Assembly: GCA_021106775.1 (NCBI GenBank)
Contig: JAIOTL010000123.1
Coordinates: 1 to 11,956, forward strand
DNA from: Planctomycetota bacterium
GTDB taxonomy: Bacteria > Planctomycetota > UBA8742 > SKZP01 > JAIOTL01
Direction of reading: 5' to 3'
Length of the DNA: 11,956 bases
In this document: piece after piece, positions 1 to 7,287 of the stretch
Numbering within the stretch: the stretch's first letter is position 1
Layout: each line of letters starts with the position of its first letter
Translations under genes and position numbers: made by a program
The notes under the pieces: model-generated
Told to the model about the DNA's origin: nothing
The model's input: the letters and a program-made list of their open reading frames with translations, nothing else
Databases searched by the model: none

Positions 1-929
1 ACAGTTTTCAGGGTTTGATGCTGATTAATTATGCCAAAAACGTCGGAGCGAATTATATTATCCGCGGTGTTCGGTCGCAGAAGGATTTCGCGTTTGAAAA
101 AGGTATGTTCCACATCAACATGGACATAAATAATCGGATAAACACAATTTTCCTTATTCCACCGCGTGAATTGATTGAAATAAGCTCAAGCATGGTTAAG
201 GGACTTGTGGGCTTTGATAACTGGGAAAATGTCGTTAGAAAATACGTTCCACCAGGTGTTTTTACACTGATTCAAAGGAAACAAGAAGAAAAACAAATAA
301 TTAAAGTGCTGAAAAAACGTTGGTTCAAGGTTTTCGGTAGTCTCGGAACATTTGATGCCGGCAGAGTCCGAATGTTTTTCGATGAGTTAATAGTGCATTA
401 TACCAAGGAATGTCGGGCATATCACAACATCAGACATCTGAAAAAATGCTTTGAAGAATTCGATTCTGTGCGAGAAATGATTTCGAATCAGGATATTGTC
501 GAACTTTCGATATTCTTCCACGATGTGATTTATATCCCTGAATCACAGGAAAATGAGAGCCAAAGCGCAGAATACCTGAAACATGTGCTTAGAGAATTGT
601 ATTTCAACGATGAATTTATCGAGAAAGCGATGTCCTATATCATGTACACCAAGCATGACAAGATGCCTGAGGATGCAGATGGTAAGATGCTCGTTGATAT
701 TGATTTAAGCGTGTTTGCCAGCGATGTCGATGAATTTGCTGAGTACGAGAAAAGCATTCGCGAAGAATATCAGGATTTTGATGATAAAAGATACCTGACA
801 GGCAGGATTCGTGTAATCGAGAAATTTCTAAATCGTGAAAATGTATATTATTCAAAGCATTTCAGGCAAAAATACGAAAAACATGCCAGACGCAATCTAA
901 GCAGACTCCTCGAACAACTGACATCTTAG
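1..929 (+). CDS. coaD: CoaD-HD fusion protein: phosphopantetheine adenylyltransferase (C-terminal part) + HD phosphohydrolase domain, 5' partial
   Basis: The frame is open to the left edge, so the start is missing; codons begin at position 3. Residue numbers count from the in-frame TTG at 15. Residues 1-85 match the C-terminal half of CoaD, which adenylylates 4'-phosphopantetheine in CoA synthesis: the R17-G-V-R20 motif, the D24-F-x-F-E28 segment, the ISSS motif at 56-59 and the PPGV segment at 79-82. About 68 residues, including the nucleotide-binding TxGH motif, should lie upstream. After a charged linker (about 86-105), residues 105-304 match the COG4339 HD-superfamily metal phosphohydrolases: YHNIRH at 136-141, FFHD at 167-170, NESQSA at 180-185, DIDL at 228-231, a GR-x3-EKFLNR segment near 263-274 and the AR-NL ending at 291-295. 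The substrate of that domain is unknown. The stop at 929 is 133 bp before murC. Both domains are intact in one frame. Confidence 0.86.
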   Translation, partial: SFQGLMLINYAKNVGANYIIRGVRSQKDFAFEKGMFHINMDINNRINTIFLIPPRELIEISSSMVKGLVGFDNWENVVRKYVPPGVFTLIQRKQEEKQIIKVLKKRWFKVFGSLGTFDAGRVRMFFDELIVHYTKECRAYHNIRHLKKCFEEFDSVREMISNQDIVELSIFFHDVIYIPESQENESQSAEYLKHVLRELYFNDEFIEKAMSYIMYTKHDKMPEDADGKMLVDIDLSVFASDVDEFAEYEKSIREEYQDFDDKRYLTGRIRVIEKFLNRENVYYSKHFRQKYEKHARRNLSRLLEQLTS

Positions 930-952
930 CGCAAGCAACCGTTTGAAGACAA

Positions 953-961
953 TGTTACAAT
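953..961 (+). promoter_or_regulatory. Possible extended -10 promoter of the murC cluster
   Basis: TG at 953-954, one base, then TACAAT at 956-961 (5 of 6 to TATAAT) forms an extended -10 element in the 133 bp gap before murC. No good -35 lies at the usual distance, which extended -10 promoters can tolerate. An overlapping alternative is TTGAAG at 943-948 with TATATT at 968-973, but its 19 bp spacing is poor. This is pattern matching only. Confidence 0.3.
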
Positions 962-1053
962 AAAGGTTATATTTCCTAAATAATTGTTTAATCCCGTGAA
1001 ATTCGTCAGTAAAGATTTGCGTACAATTACCGATGATACAAGGGCGATTTTAC

Positions 1054-1057
1054 GAGG
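1054..1057 (+). promoter_or_regulatory. Ribosome binding site deciding the murC start
   Basis: GAGG lies 5 bases before the ATG at 1063. The upstream in-frame ATG at 1033 has no Shine-Dalgarno-like sequence, so 1063 is preferred. Confidence 0.6.
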
Positions 1058-1062
1058 AAAAA

Positions 1063-2466
1063 ATGAGATTATCGCTTGATATTTTCAGCAAATCGTATCT
1101 TGTGGGCATTGGTGGAAGCGGGATGTCGAACCTTGCAGACCTTTTGAATTCAATGGGTTGCAGTGTTCGCGGCTCCGATATTGTCAGCACTTCGATAACA
1201 GAAAAACTGGCATCAAAAGGGATTCAGGTAACATACGAGCAAAACGGCAAATTCGTAAGACATGATTCGAGCATAGTCATTGTAACAGCAGCGATCAGCA
1301 GCGACCATCCAGAGATGCAGAAAGCCCGGATGTTTAATATTCCGGTGATAAAATATTCACGCGCGATAGGATTTTTGATGCGTTTTAAGCTTGGGGTTGC
1401 AATTGCCGGCACACACGGAAAAACCTCAACTTCAACGCTTTTAAGCGAGATTTTTCAAAATGCAAACGCTAAACCCGCTTTTTTGATTGGCGGAATATCG
1501 AAGAATATGAAAATCGGCGGTAACTGGAGTTTTGGCAGGCATTTCATTGTTGAAGCATGCGAATATGACCGCTCATTTCTCGAATTTAATCCGCATATTA
1601 TCGGGATAACGAATATTGATGAGGACCATCTGGATTATTATCACGATTTGCAGGAGATTGAGGATGCATTTCATGAATTTACATTGGAATCCCCCGAATC
1701 AGGAAAGATTTTCCTCAATGCCGACAATGAAAGTTGTTTTCACATCAGACGTTTCCAAAAAGCAAAAATATTCAGCTATGGCATTGAAAACGATGCTGAC
1801 TTCAAGGCGATAATCACCCGTAAAATCAAAGGTTCGTATGCTTTCAAGATAAAAACAGAAGAATTCATAACCGATGAGATTATTCCTTCAATGCCCGGTC
1901 TGCATAATGTTTATAACTCGACTCTGGCTGCGGCGATTGCTTTGGAGTGCAGCATAGACTTCAACGTGATAAAAGCAAGCATCGAGACTTTTCAGGGCAG
2001 CAAGCGTAGGTTCGATTTTCTCGGAACGTATCAAGGCGTTGATATATATGATGATTATGCGCATCATCCAACGGAATTGAAGGCTCTAATTGAGTCTGCG
2101 AAGGCGCGTTTCGAGGATAAAACATTGAATATTGTATTTCAACCTCATCAGGCATTCAGAACAAAAACATTTCTCAATGAATTTGGTGAGGAACTTGCAA
2201 AAGCCGATAAAATTATCCTGACTTCGATATTTGCTGCACGCGAAGAAAAAGAAGGTGAGAATTCATTACTGATGAGTCAATTACTCAACGAAATTCAAAA
2301 GCACAATTTGAATGTGACGTTTATGAACGATTCATCAGATGTTCTGGATTATCTGAGCCAGAATCTGAGCAAAAATGATGTACTTTTCACGGTTGGTGCT
2401 GGGAACGTGTATTTAATTGGCGAAAAGCTTGTTTCAATCGACAGTTCGCAAACGCAAGCAGCATAG
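1063..2466 (+). CDS. murC: UDP-N-acetylmuramate--L-alanine ligase (MurC)
   Basis: Cytoplasmic ATP-dependent ligase that adds L-alanine to UDP-MurNAc, the first amino acid of the peptidoglycan stem. From the ATG at 1063 it has 467 residues, a normal MurC length. Seen in order: an N-terminal Rossmann-type G15-x-GGSGM21 motif that binds the UDP-sugar; the ATP loop GTHGKTST at 116-123; EACEYDRSFL at 164-173; the NIDEDHLDYY metal/ATP segment at 184-193; GLHNVYNS at 279-286; GSKRRFD at 312-318; DDYAHHPTE at 330-338; FQPHQAFRT at 359-367; and GAGN at 445-448. The DDYAHHP and RRFD motifs separate MurC from MurD, MurE and MurF. Gene-family scans may use the ATG at 1033 instead (10 residues longer), which lacks a ribosome site. 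murB follows after 7 bp, so the two are almost certainly co-transcribed and their products act in successive steps. Confidence 0.96.
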   Translation: MRLSLDIFSKSYLVGIGGSGMSNLADLLNSMGCSVRGSDIVSTSITEKLASKGIQVTYEQNGKFVRHDSSIVIVTAAISSDHPEMQKARMFNIPVIKYSRAIGFLMRFKLGVAIAGTHGKTSTSTLLSEIFQNANAKPAFLIGGISKNMKIGGNWSFGRHFIVEACEYDRSFLEFNPHIIGITNIDEDHLDYYHDLQEIEDAFHEFTLESPESGKIFLNADNESCFHIRRFQKAKIFSYGIENDADFKAIITRKIKGSYAFKIKTEEFITDEIIPSMPGLHNVYNSTLAAAIALECSIDFNVIKASIETFQGSKRRFDFLGTYQGVDIYDDYAHHPTELKALIESAKARFEDKTLNIVFQPHQAFRTKTFLNEFGEELAKADKIILTSIFAAREEKEGENSLLMSQLLNEIQKHNLNVTFMNDSSDVLDYLSQNLSKNDVLFTVGAGNVYLIGEKLVSIDSSQTQAA

Positions 2467-2473
2467 GTGACAG

Positions 2474-3373
2474 ATGGAAGGATTTATTAGTAAATTTCCG
2501 GAACTTCTCAGCAGTCTGATAAGATTTGATGTACAGCTTGCGAATTTGACTACGTTTAATATCGGCGGAAACGCTGAATTTTTCTTCGAAGCGAGAAAAA
2601 TTGAACAATTGCAGGAAATCATAAAAATTCTTCGTGAAAACAGAATTGAGACGAAAATCCTTGCAGGTGGTTCAAATATCCTCATTTCCGACGAAAATAT
2701 CGCAGATGCGGTATTATCCCTTCGAAAATTAAAGGGATTTTCCATTCAAAACACAATCGTGAGTGTTAATGCGGGTGAAAATCTTGCTGCAATATTAAAT
2801 ATAACTACCAATGCAGGACTTTCAGGTTTCGAAACTCTCGCAGGTATTCCAGGCACAATCGGCGGTGCACTCATCATGAACGCGGGTGGAAAATACGGAA
2901 ACATCTCCGATTGTGTAAAAAATGTAACGATACTCGATAGAACCAGCGAAATCCGCAATTTAACCCGTGAAGAAATCAAATTCGGCAATCGGCAAAGTTC
3001 GCTAAGCGAATTTATCGTCCTTGGTGCAGAATTTGAATTAAATGCGGGTGATGCCAACAAAATCAGGAGTCGAAAACAACAGATTCTTGCTGAAAAGCAA
3101 AATTCACAGCCTTACAATCTCCCAAGTGCAGGTTGTGTTTTCAAAAATCCCGAAAATATATCAGCTGGAATGCTCATAGAGCAGGCGGGACTAAAGGGTT
3201 TTCGTATCGGTGGTGCGATTATCAGTAATAAACACGCAAATTATATTTTGAATGAAGAAAATGCGAAAGCAACCGACATATTACAACTGATAAGGCACAT
3301 TCGACAAAAAGTTTACGAGATGTACAAAATCAATCTCGAACTTGAAATAAAACTCTGGAACCTCTCATTATAA
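2474..3373 (+). CDS. murB: UDP-N-acetylenolpyruvoylglucosamine reductase (MurB)
   Basis: FAD-dependent, NADPH-using cytoplasmic reductase that converts UDP-GlcNAc-enolpyruvate to UDP-MurNAc, the substrate of MurC. It has 299 residues, the size of the shorter (type II) MurB proteins. FAD-binding motifs are GGSN at 65-68 and GIPGTIGGA at 124-132; the MNAGGKYG segment follows at 135-142. The substrate-side arginine is R173, the SAGCVFKNP motif is at 218-226, and the C-terminal LELEI segment carries the expected catalytic glutamate at E291. Two variations stand out. The residue before R173 is Asn where the usual pattern is Tyr-Arg, and Cys221 occupies the position of the catalytic Ser (Ser229 in E. 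coli). I recall cysteine there in other MurB proteins, so the enzyme is probably active. AGGTGA at 2465-2470 overlaps the murC stop and precedes the ATG, suggesting translational coupling. Confidence 0.95.
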   Translation: MEGFISKFPELLSSLIRFDVQLANLTTFNIGGNAEFFFEARKIEQLQEIIKILRENRIETKILAGGSNILISDENIADAVLSLRKLKGFSIQNTIVSVNAGENLAAILNITTNAGLSGFETLAGIPGTIGGALIMNAGGKYGNISDCVKNVTILDRTSEIRNLTREEIKFGNRQSSLSEFIVLGAEFELNAGDANKIRSRKQQILAEKQNSQPYNLPSAGCVFKNPENISAGMLIEQAGLKGFRIGGAIISNKHANYILNEENAKATDILQLIRHIRQKVYEMYKINLELEIKLWNLSL

Positions 3374-3383
3374 GGAGAATAAA

Positions 3384-3665
3384 ATGGAACAGAATCGCTC
3401 AATGACTTTCGAAGATTATGTCTCAAGAAGAATTCAGCCTGTTAAAGTCCTGGTTTCTATGCTCAACAAAGAGTTGAAACTTGCAAAAAACGACGAAATA
3501 ATTCTTTCGCGTGAAGAACTTGAAGATGTTGTCTCGACAATTGATATTTTCATCGAAGAATTCTCACTCGCTTCAAAGCAGAAGAAGGGAAGTAAAAGGT
3601 CGAAAGCTGCAGAGATGAATACAGCATATCCCGCAGAAAAACACCCGATAAACCAAGCTGCATAA
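3384..3665 (+). CDS. Small charged protein of unknown function
   Basis: A 93-residue protein that I do not recognise. An excellent ribosome site (AAGGAG at 3372-3377, 6 bases before the ATG) and only 10 bp after murB argue strongly that it is translated as part of this operon. It has no cysteine, signal peptide or membrane segment. Residues 1-62 look helical with alternating basic and acidic patches (an acidic stretch near 43-60), followed by a lysine/serine-rich run at 65-74 and a probably disordered tail. No nucleotide-binding or catalytic motif is visible. The PilZ gene begins 50 bp downstream. It could be a small adaptor or regulator linked to wall synthesis or to the PilZ protein, but that is only an inference from position. 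Confidence 0.72.
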   Translation: MEQNRSMTFEDYVSRRIQPVKVLVSMLNKELKLAKNDEIILSREELEDVVSTIDIFIEEFSLASKQKKGSKRSKAAEMNTAYPAEKHPINQAA

Positions 3666-3715
3666 ATGAAATTGCAGTAAACATGCTTTGAAATTAAAGA
3701 AATTGGAGGATTAGT

Positions 3716-4090
3716 ATGAAATCAGCTGGTGCAATGTCAAAAAGGTTCAACAAACAAGAAATTTCCGACTTCGTTAAGGAATACAACGACAAACGCACTT
3801 CACCTAGGGATTCACATGAACAACCTGTGCGCGTTTATCTTTGCGACGAAAACGAACTGGTGTTGGATTATGGTTTTGCGAAAGTCAAGGATTTATCAAT
3901 CGGCGGATTGTGCATCGAAGGTCTAAAATTGTCGAAAAGAACTGAGATACAGATGGAACATCGCTTTCTTCTCGAAATAATTCCTGGTGATTCAATTCTT
4001 TTGGAAGTTAGAACCTGTGTACGTTGGCAAGATATTGAAAATGACCAGCTTGGGCTTGAATTTGAGGAGATCAGAAAGCAGATTCTATAA
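3716..4090 (+). CDS. PilZ-domain protein (predicted cyclic-di-GMP receptor)
   Basis: A 124-residue protein made of one PilZ domain after a short basic, helical N-terminus (about 1-25). The two hallmark c-di-GMP motifs are present with normal spacing: RxxxR as R27-T-S-P-R31, and D/NxSxxG as D59-L-S-I-G63, followed by G64. The end of the barrel is seen in the VRW segment at 102-104 and GLEFEE near 112-117. PilZ proteins bind cyclic-di-GMP and relay it to partners in motility, polysaccharide export or other envelope processes; the partner here is unknown. The ribosome site GGAGGA at 3705-3710 lies 5 bases before the ATG. An internal ATG (codon 7) lacks one. It sits between orf93 and ddl in a wall-synthesis operon, an unusual location that suggests a signalling link to envelope growth (inference). 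Confidence 0.85.
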   Translation: MKSAGAMSKRFNKQEISDFVKEYNDKRTSPRDSHEQPVRVYLCDENELVLDYGFAKVKDLSIGGLCIEGLKLSKRTEIQMEHRFLLEIIPGDSILLEVRTCVRWQDIENDQLGLEFEEIRKQIL

Positions 4091-4114
4091 AAGCTGAGAA
4101 ATTGAATGTTAAAT

Positions 4115-4120
4115 GGAGGA
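4115..4120 (+). promoter_or_regulatory. Ribosome binding site deciding the ddl start
   Basis: GGAGGA lies 4 bases before the ATG at 4125. The earlier in-frame ATG at 4113 overlaps this site itself and has none of its own, so 4125 is the likely start. Confidence 0.7.
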
Positions 4121-4124
4121 AAAA

Positions 4125-5054
4125 ATGAATGTCGCATTGTTGACAGGTGGATTTTCATCAGAACGTGAGATATCAATCATAACCGGTAACTCAATTGCTG
4201 ATGCATTGCGTGAAGAAGGATACGATGTTCGTGTTTTTGATATAAAGAAACCTGACATATCATTTCTCAAGGTGCTTTGGGATAAAAATGTATTCGATGT
4301 TGTGTTTATCGCGATTCATGGTCAATTCGGAGAAGACGGTCAACTACAGCGCAAACTCGAACAGTATGGAATTCCATACACCGGGTCGGGGTCGAACAGC
4401 TCGATGCATGCGATGAATAAGTTTCTCAGTAAACTTGATTTCCAGATAAATAACGTGAAAACAGCGGAATATTTGATTTACAATAATGAAGCACCTGAGA
4501 AAATCGCACGCAAACTCGGTTTACCTGTCGTGATAAAGCCGATTTCCGAAGGTTCGTCAATTGGGGTACACATTGCAAAAAATATTGATGAAATTGAAGC
4601 AGGGCTGAAAGGTTCGCAAAAGTTCGGCAGACTCATTCTCGAAAAATATATTTCAGGCAGAGAAATGAACGTTGCTGTCCTTGACGGCAAGACGCTACCA
4701 ATCGTTGAAGTTGTTCCCACAGAAGAGTTCTACAACTACAAAGCAAAGTACAATTCAAACGAAACTGAATACAAAATCAATCCTGAGTTACCTGATGCAG
4801 TTGTGCAACGAATTAATTATACCGCAATGCAGGCATGTCGCGCACTGGGATGTACAGGATTCTCTCGAGTGGATATGATTCTCGATAAAACGAACGTGCC
4901 TTTTGTTCTTGAAATTAATACTGTTCCAGGAATGACACCAAATTCTTTGTTCCCGAAAGCTGCTAGTGCTGCGGGCATGAGTTTCAGTGAATTGTGTGTC
5001 AAAATTACCCAAATGGGTGTGAGAAAAGCTGAACAACTGCGGAAAGTTGCTTAA
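4125..5054 (+). CDS. ddl: D-alanine--D-alanine ligase (Ddl)
   Basis: ATP-grasp ligase that makes the D-Ala-D-Ala end of the peptidoglycan stem. It has 309 residues, typical for Ddl. Seen: the N-terminal GGFSSEREIS segment at 8-17 with the substrate glutamate E13; HGQFGEDG at 65-72; the ATP-grasp KP-I-SEGSSIGV run at 138-148; the GRE-x-NVAVL segment at 178-186; the omega loop FYNYKAKY at 202-209, whose Tyr203 indicates D-Ala rather than D-lactate specificity; and the metal and substrate residues R248, D250, E263 and N265 in the FSRVDM and LEINT segments, followed by PGMT. The usual MDK segment reads M97-N-K99, a conservative change. It lies 34 bp after the PilZ gene and 14 bp before ftsQ, the classical ddl-ftsQ order of dcw clusters. 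Confidence 0.95.
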   Translation: MNVALLTGGFSSEREISIITGNSIADALREEGYDVRVFDIKKPDISFLKVLWDKNVFDVVFIAIHGQFGEDGQLQRKLEQYGIPYTGSGSNSSMHAMNKFLSKLDFQINNVKTAEYLIYNNEAPEKIARKLGLPVVIKPISEGSSIGVHIAKNIDEIEAGLKGSQKFGRLILEKYISGREMNVAVLDGKTLPIVEVVPTEEFYNYKAKYNSNETEYKINPELPDAVVQRINYTAMQACRALGCTGFSRVDMILDKTNVPFVLEINTVPGMTPNSLFPKAASAAGMSFSELCVKITQMGVRKAEQLRKVA

Positions 5055-5068
5055 CATTTGGAGTAAAC

Positions 5069-6106
5069 ATGAAAAAAAGAAAATATAAAGGGAGTATATA
5101 TCTCGGTATAAAGCGAAAGAAAAAAAGCCGTGTGAAACCGATTTTAGAATCTGCCTTTATCCGCAAAATCTGTATTCTCACGATTTTCATGTGTATTTTA
5201 ATTGTCTTCTTTTTCGGTTCAAAAAGATATGTCTCAGCTCAGCCTAATTTTAAAACTAACCTGCAAAAGCTTGATTTATCAGGTGGTGAAATATACTGGG
5301 CAAAAGGAAAAGCACGAAATCTTGTGCTGAAATCGCTTGAGAACTCAATAAAATGCAATCTACCTATAGAATCCGACACAAGCCTTGTTGATTCCAATAT
5401 TGTCAAACATGTATATGATGCAATTGTGTGCTCACCATGGATTAATGAGATTTGGGAAGTAAAAAGGGTGTTTCCAGATAAAATTTCAGCCAGATTCGAT
5501 GTCAGGAAACCGGAAATTGCAGTAATGACTGGCGATTTCATTGTAACTCTCGATAGTAACGGCATAATTCTGCCTTTGATTTTCTCTGATAGGATTTTTA
5601 GGGAATTCAATGAATATTTATTCGAAAAACTCAAAATCGTAGTTGGTCTTGACGCTGAAATTGTTGACATGCAAGATTTTGGAATAACGATTCATACTTT
5701 TAATGACGAATTTTTGAGTTGCGGTGAAGTATGGAATGATGCAAGGATTTTTGCTGCTCTGGCTGTGAATAATTCGCTGAAAAACATAAAGAACTACCCT
5801 GAATTTAAGAGCCTGAAATTTAACGCAATAAATGTCGAAAATGTAGGTGGTAAAGCGAGTTTGCTTGCATCAGATATAATTATCAATGCTGAGATTGTAA
5901 AAAGTCAAGGAAGAAAAAAACGTAAAATATTTTCGATTTGGTGGGGACGGGATGAAGAACATGCTGGTTTCGGCGAGAATTCGGTTGATGAAAAATTCGA
6001 GATGCTTCGAAATATAATCACCTTAAACCCCATGCTTTCTGACATCAGCAAAATAGACCTTAGATTTCCAAACGCAGAACTTGCGCCAGTTTACAAACAT
6101 GATTGA
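5069..6106 (+). CDS. ftsQ: Divergent FtsQ/DivIB cell division protein
   Basis: A 345-residue protein with the FtsQ layout: a very basic cytoplasmic N-terminus (1-33, many Lys/Arg), one membrane helix at about 34-50, then an extracytoplasmic region. Residues 60-147 fit a POTRA domain, ending in the characteristic segment SPWINEIWEVKRVFPDKI at 122-139 and the R-K-P-E-I pattern at 146-150 (the ERxPvA-like strand of FtsQ), then V-T-L-D-S-N-G at 159-165. The C-terminal FtsQ beta domain ends with an I-D-L-R-F segment at 329-333. FtsQ bridges early and late divisome proteins with FtsB and FtsL. Identification rests on this layout plus position directly after ddl; sequence identity to model FtsQ looks low. 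A basic and aromatic insertion at 281-294 is unusual for FtsQ. GGAG at 5060-5063 precedes the ATG. No ftsA follows. Confidence 0.8.
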   Translation: MKKRKYKGSIYLGIKRKKKSRVKPILESAFIRKICILTIFMCILIVFFFGSKRYVSAQPNFKTNLQKLDLSGGEIYWAKGKARNLVLKSLENSIKCNLPIESDTSLVDSNIVKHVYDAIVCSPWINEIWEVKRVFPDKISARFDVRKPEIAVMTGDFIVTLDSNGIILPLIFSDRIFREFNEYLFEKLKIVVGLDAEIVDMQDFGITIHTFNDEFLSCGEVWNDARIFAALAVNNSLKNIKNYPEFKSLKFNAINVENVGGKASLLASDIIINAEIVKSQGRKKRKIFSIWWGRDEEHAGFGENSVDEKFEMLRNIITLNPMLSDISKIDLRFPNAELAPVYKHD

Positions 6107-6174
6107 TGATTCACTGATTTTCGTGCATAATGGAAGACAATCTTATAGATGCCTTCCTTTTTTTTATGGATAAG

Positions 6175-7080
6175 ATGAAAACTCACAAAATTTTATCACC
6201 TGCAAAAATCAACGTTTTTCTAGAGGTATTGTGCAAGCGGAAAGACGGATATCACGACATTGACACCGTAATGCTTGCTATAAACATGTTTGATGAGATA
6301 GAGGTCGGATTCCAACAGAAGGATTCAGGTGAAAGCACGTTCATGCTTGATTGCACGTTTGAAAATCTGGATTCATCTGGTTTTCCGTGCAATGAAAACA
6401 ATTTAGTTGTAAAAGCTGCGAAACTTTTTCTTGAAAATCAGAATATCATAGGAGATGTTAAAATATCCCTTTTAAAGAGAATACCGTGGGAATCAGGTCT
6501 TGGAGGGGGTAGCAGCAACGCAGCATCAGTTATCAAAGCTCTTGCATCATTATCATCCTCGGAATTAAATGCGGATGAGCTGGCAAAGATTGGTGCGCAA
6601 ATCGGCTCGGACGTGCCATTTTTCATGCATTTGCCTGCAGCAAGATGCCAAGGCAGAGGTGAAATAGTGAAACCATTCTCCATAAATCATGCATTATCCT
6701 TAGTTATAGTAATTCCTGATGCAAAATGCTCAACTGCAGATATTTATCGTCAAACTAACATGAGCTTAGAAAAGTATAAATTTTCAGACATTATCGTAAA
6801 AAATCTGCTTGAACCTGAAATCGATAATTACGAATCAATTTCTAAGTATTTTTTTAATAGACTTGAGGAGCCAGCACAGTTGCAAGAAGAAAAGTTGCAA
6901 GAACTCTTCGTTAAAACTGAATTGTTAAAACCGTACTTTTGGAAACGCCAACTAAGTGGGAGTGGTAGTGCAGTAATATTCTACACGAATGAACAACATC
7001 ACATGCAATTAGCAAAAAAGTTACAAAAAATGAACATTGGACATGTGTTCAAAGCTGAAACTTTGATTTCAAATCCGTAA
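6175..7080 (+). CDS. ispE: 4-diphosphocytidyl-2-C-methyl-D-erythritol kinase (IspE)
   Basis: GHMP-family kinase of the MEP pathway, which phosphorylates CDP-ME on the way to isoprenoids, including the undecaprenyl carrier of wall precursors. Numbered from 6175 (301 residues): SPAKINVFLEV at 8-18 with Lys11, the KRKDGYHDIDTVM segment at 21-33, the ATP loop GLGGGSSNAA at 108-117, catalytic D146 in GSDVPFF, QGRGE at 159-163, and the C-terminal SGSGSAVIF at 261-269. The start is uncertain. In-frame ATGs occur at 6130, 6166 and 6175, and none has a clear ribosome site. I chose 6175 because family members begin about 5-10 residues before the SPAK motif; 6130 would add 15 unusual residues but leaves only 23 bp after ftsQ. 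An 8-T run (6158-6165) lies between the candidates. Confidence 0.93.
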   Translation: MKTHKILSPAKINVFLEVLCKRKDGYHDIDTVMLAINMFDEIEVGFQQKDSGESTFMLDCTFENLDSSGFPCNENNLVVKAAKLFLENQNIIGDVKISLLKRIPWESGLGGGSSNAASVIKALASLSSSELNADELAKIGAQIGSDVPFFMHLPAARCQGRGEIVKPFSINHALSLVIVIPDAKCSTADIYRQTNMSLEKYKFSDIIVKNLLEPEIDNYESISKYFFNRLEEPAQLQEEKLQELFVKTELLKPYFWKRQLSGSGSAVIFYTNEQHHMQLAKKLQKMNIGHVFKAETLISNP

Positions 7081-7114
7081 TCATTGAAAGGTAACTCTAT
7101 CTTTTCTCGCGGTT

Positions 7115-7145
7115 TTGACATTTTAACACAGTTATTTGAAATATT
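7115..7145 (+). promoter_or_regulatory. Possible promoter upstream of spoVG
   Basis: A perfect TTGACA (7115-7120) lies in the ispE-spoVG gap. The -10 is weak: AAATAT at 7139-7144 (18 bp spacing) or AATATT at 7140-7145 (19 bp). If real, it gives spoVG a promoter separate from the wall-gene operon. Confidence 0.27.
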
Positions 7146-7171
7146 GAAAGTGTAGCAACAAAAGAAGCTTC

Positions 7172-7200
7172 AAAGGTGCGAGTAAACTCTTTACACCTTT
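7172..7200 (+). terminator. Hairpin between ispE and spoVG (weak terminator or leader structure)
   Basis: AAAGGTG (7172-7178) pairs with CACCTTT (7194-7200). Inside, GAG and CTC can extend the structure around a TAAA loop. Only a short T tract follows, so it may be a weak terminator after ispE or a structured leader for spoVG, which begins 87 bases later. The stem is seen; the role is inference. Confidence 0.35.
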
Positions 7201-7274
7201 TACAGATATCTATTGAACTCAAGACTTATTTGACTTTTTATCAGAGTTGTAAACATAAACCAGCTGTGCTGGAC

Positions 7275-7282
7275 AAAGGGGG
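7275..7282 (+). promoter_or_regulatory. Ribosome binding site deciding the spoVG start
   Basis: AAAGGGGG ends 5 bases before the GTG at 7288. The in-frame GTG at 7282 overlaps this site and so is unlikely to be used. Confidence 0.55.
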
Positions 7283-7287
7283 TGGAT

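Noticed and set aside
640..855. Histidine-rich antisense open frame opposite the HD domain
   Set aside because: The histidines arise from the reverse complement of conserved HD-domain codons. No independent support.
3384..4090. orf93 plus the PilZ gene as a toxin-antitoxin pair
   Set aside because: The second gene is a clear PilZ domain and neither protein shows toxin features. Operon placement fits wall or signalling roles better.
5239..5670. Open frame on the minus strand opposite ftsQ
   Set aside because: Overlaps the FtsQ POTRA region in antisense, lacks a ribosome site and has no family pattern.
6158..6165. Eight-T run near the ispE start as a programmed slippage site
   Set aside because: The downstream ATG at 6175 explains the normal IspE length with no need for slippage.
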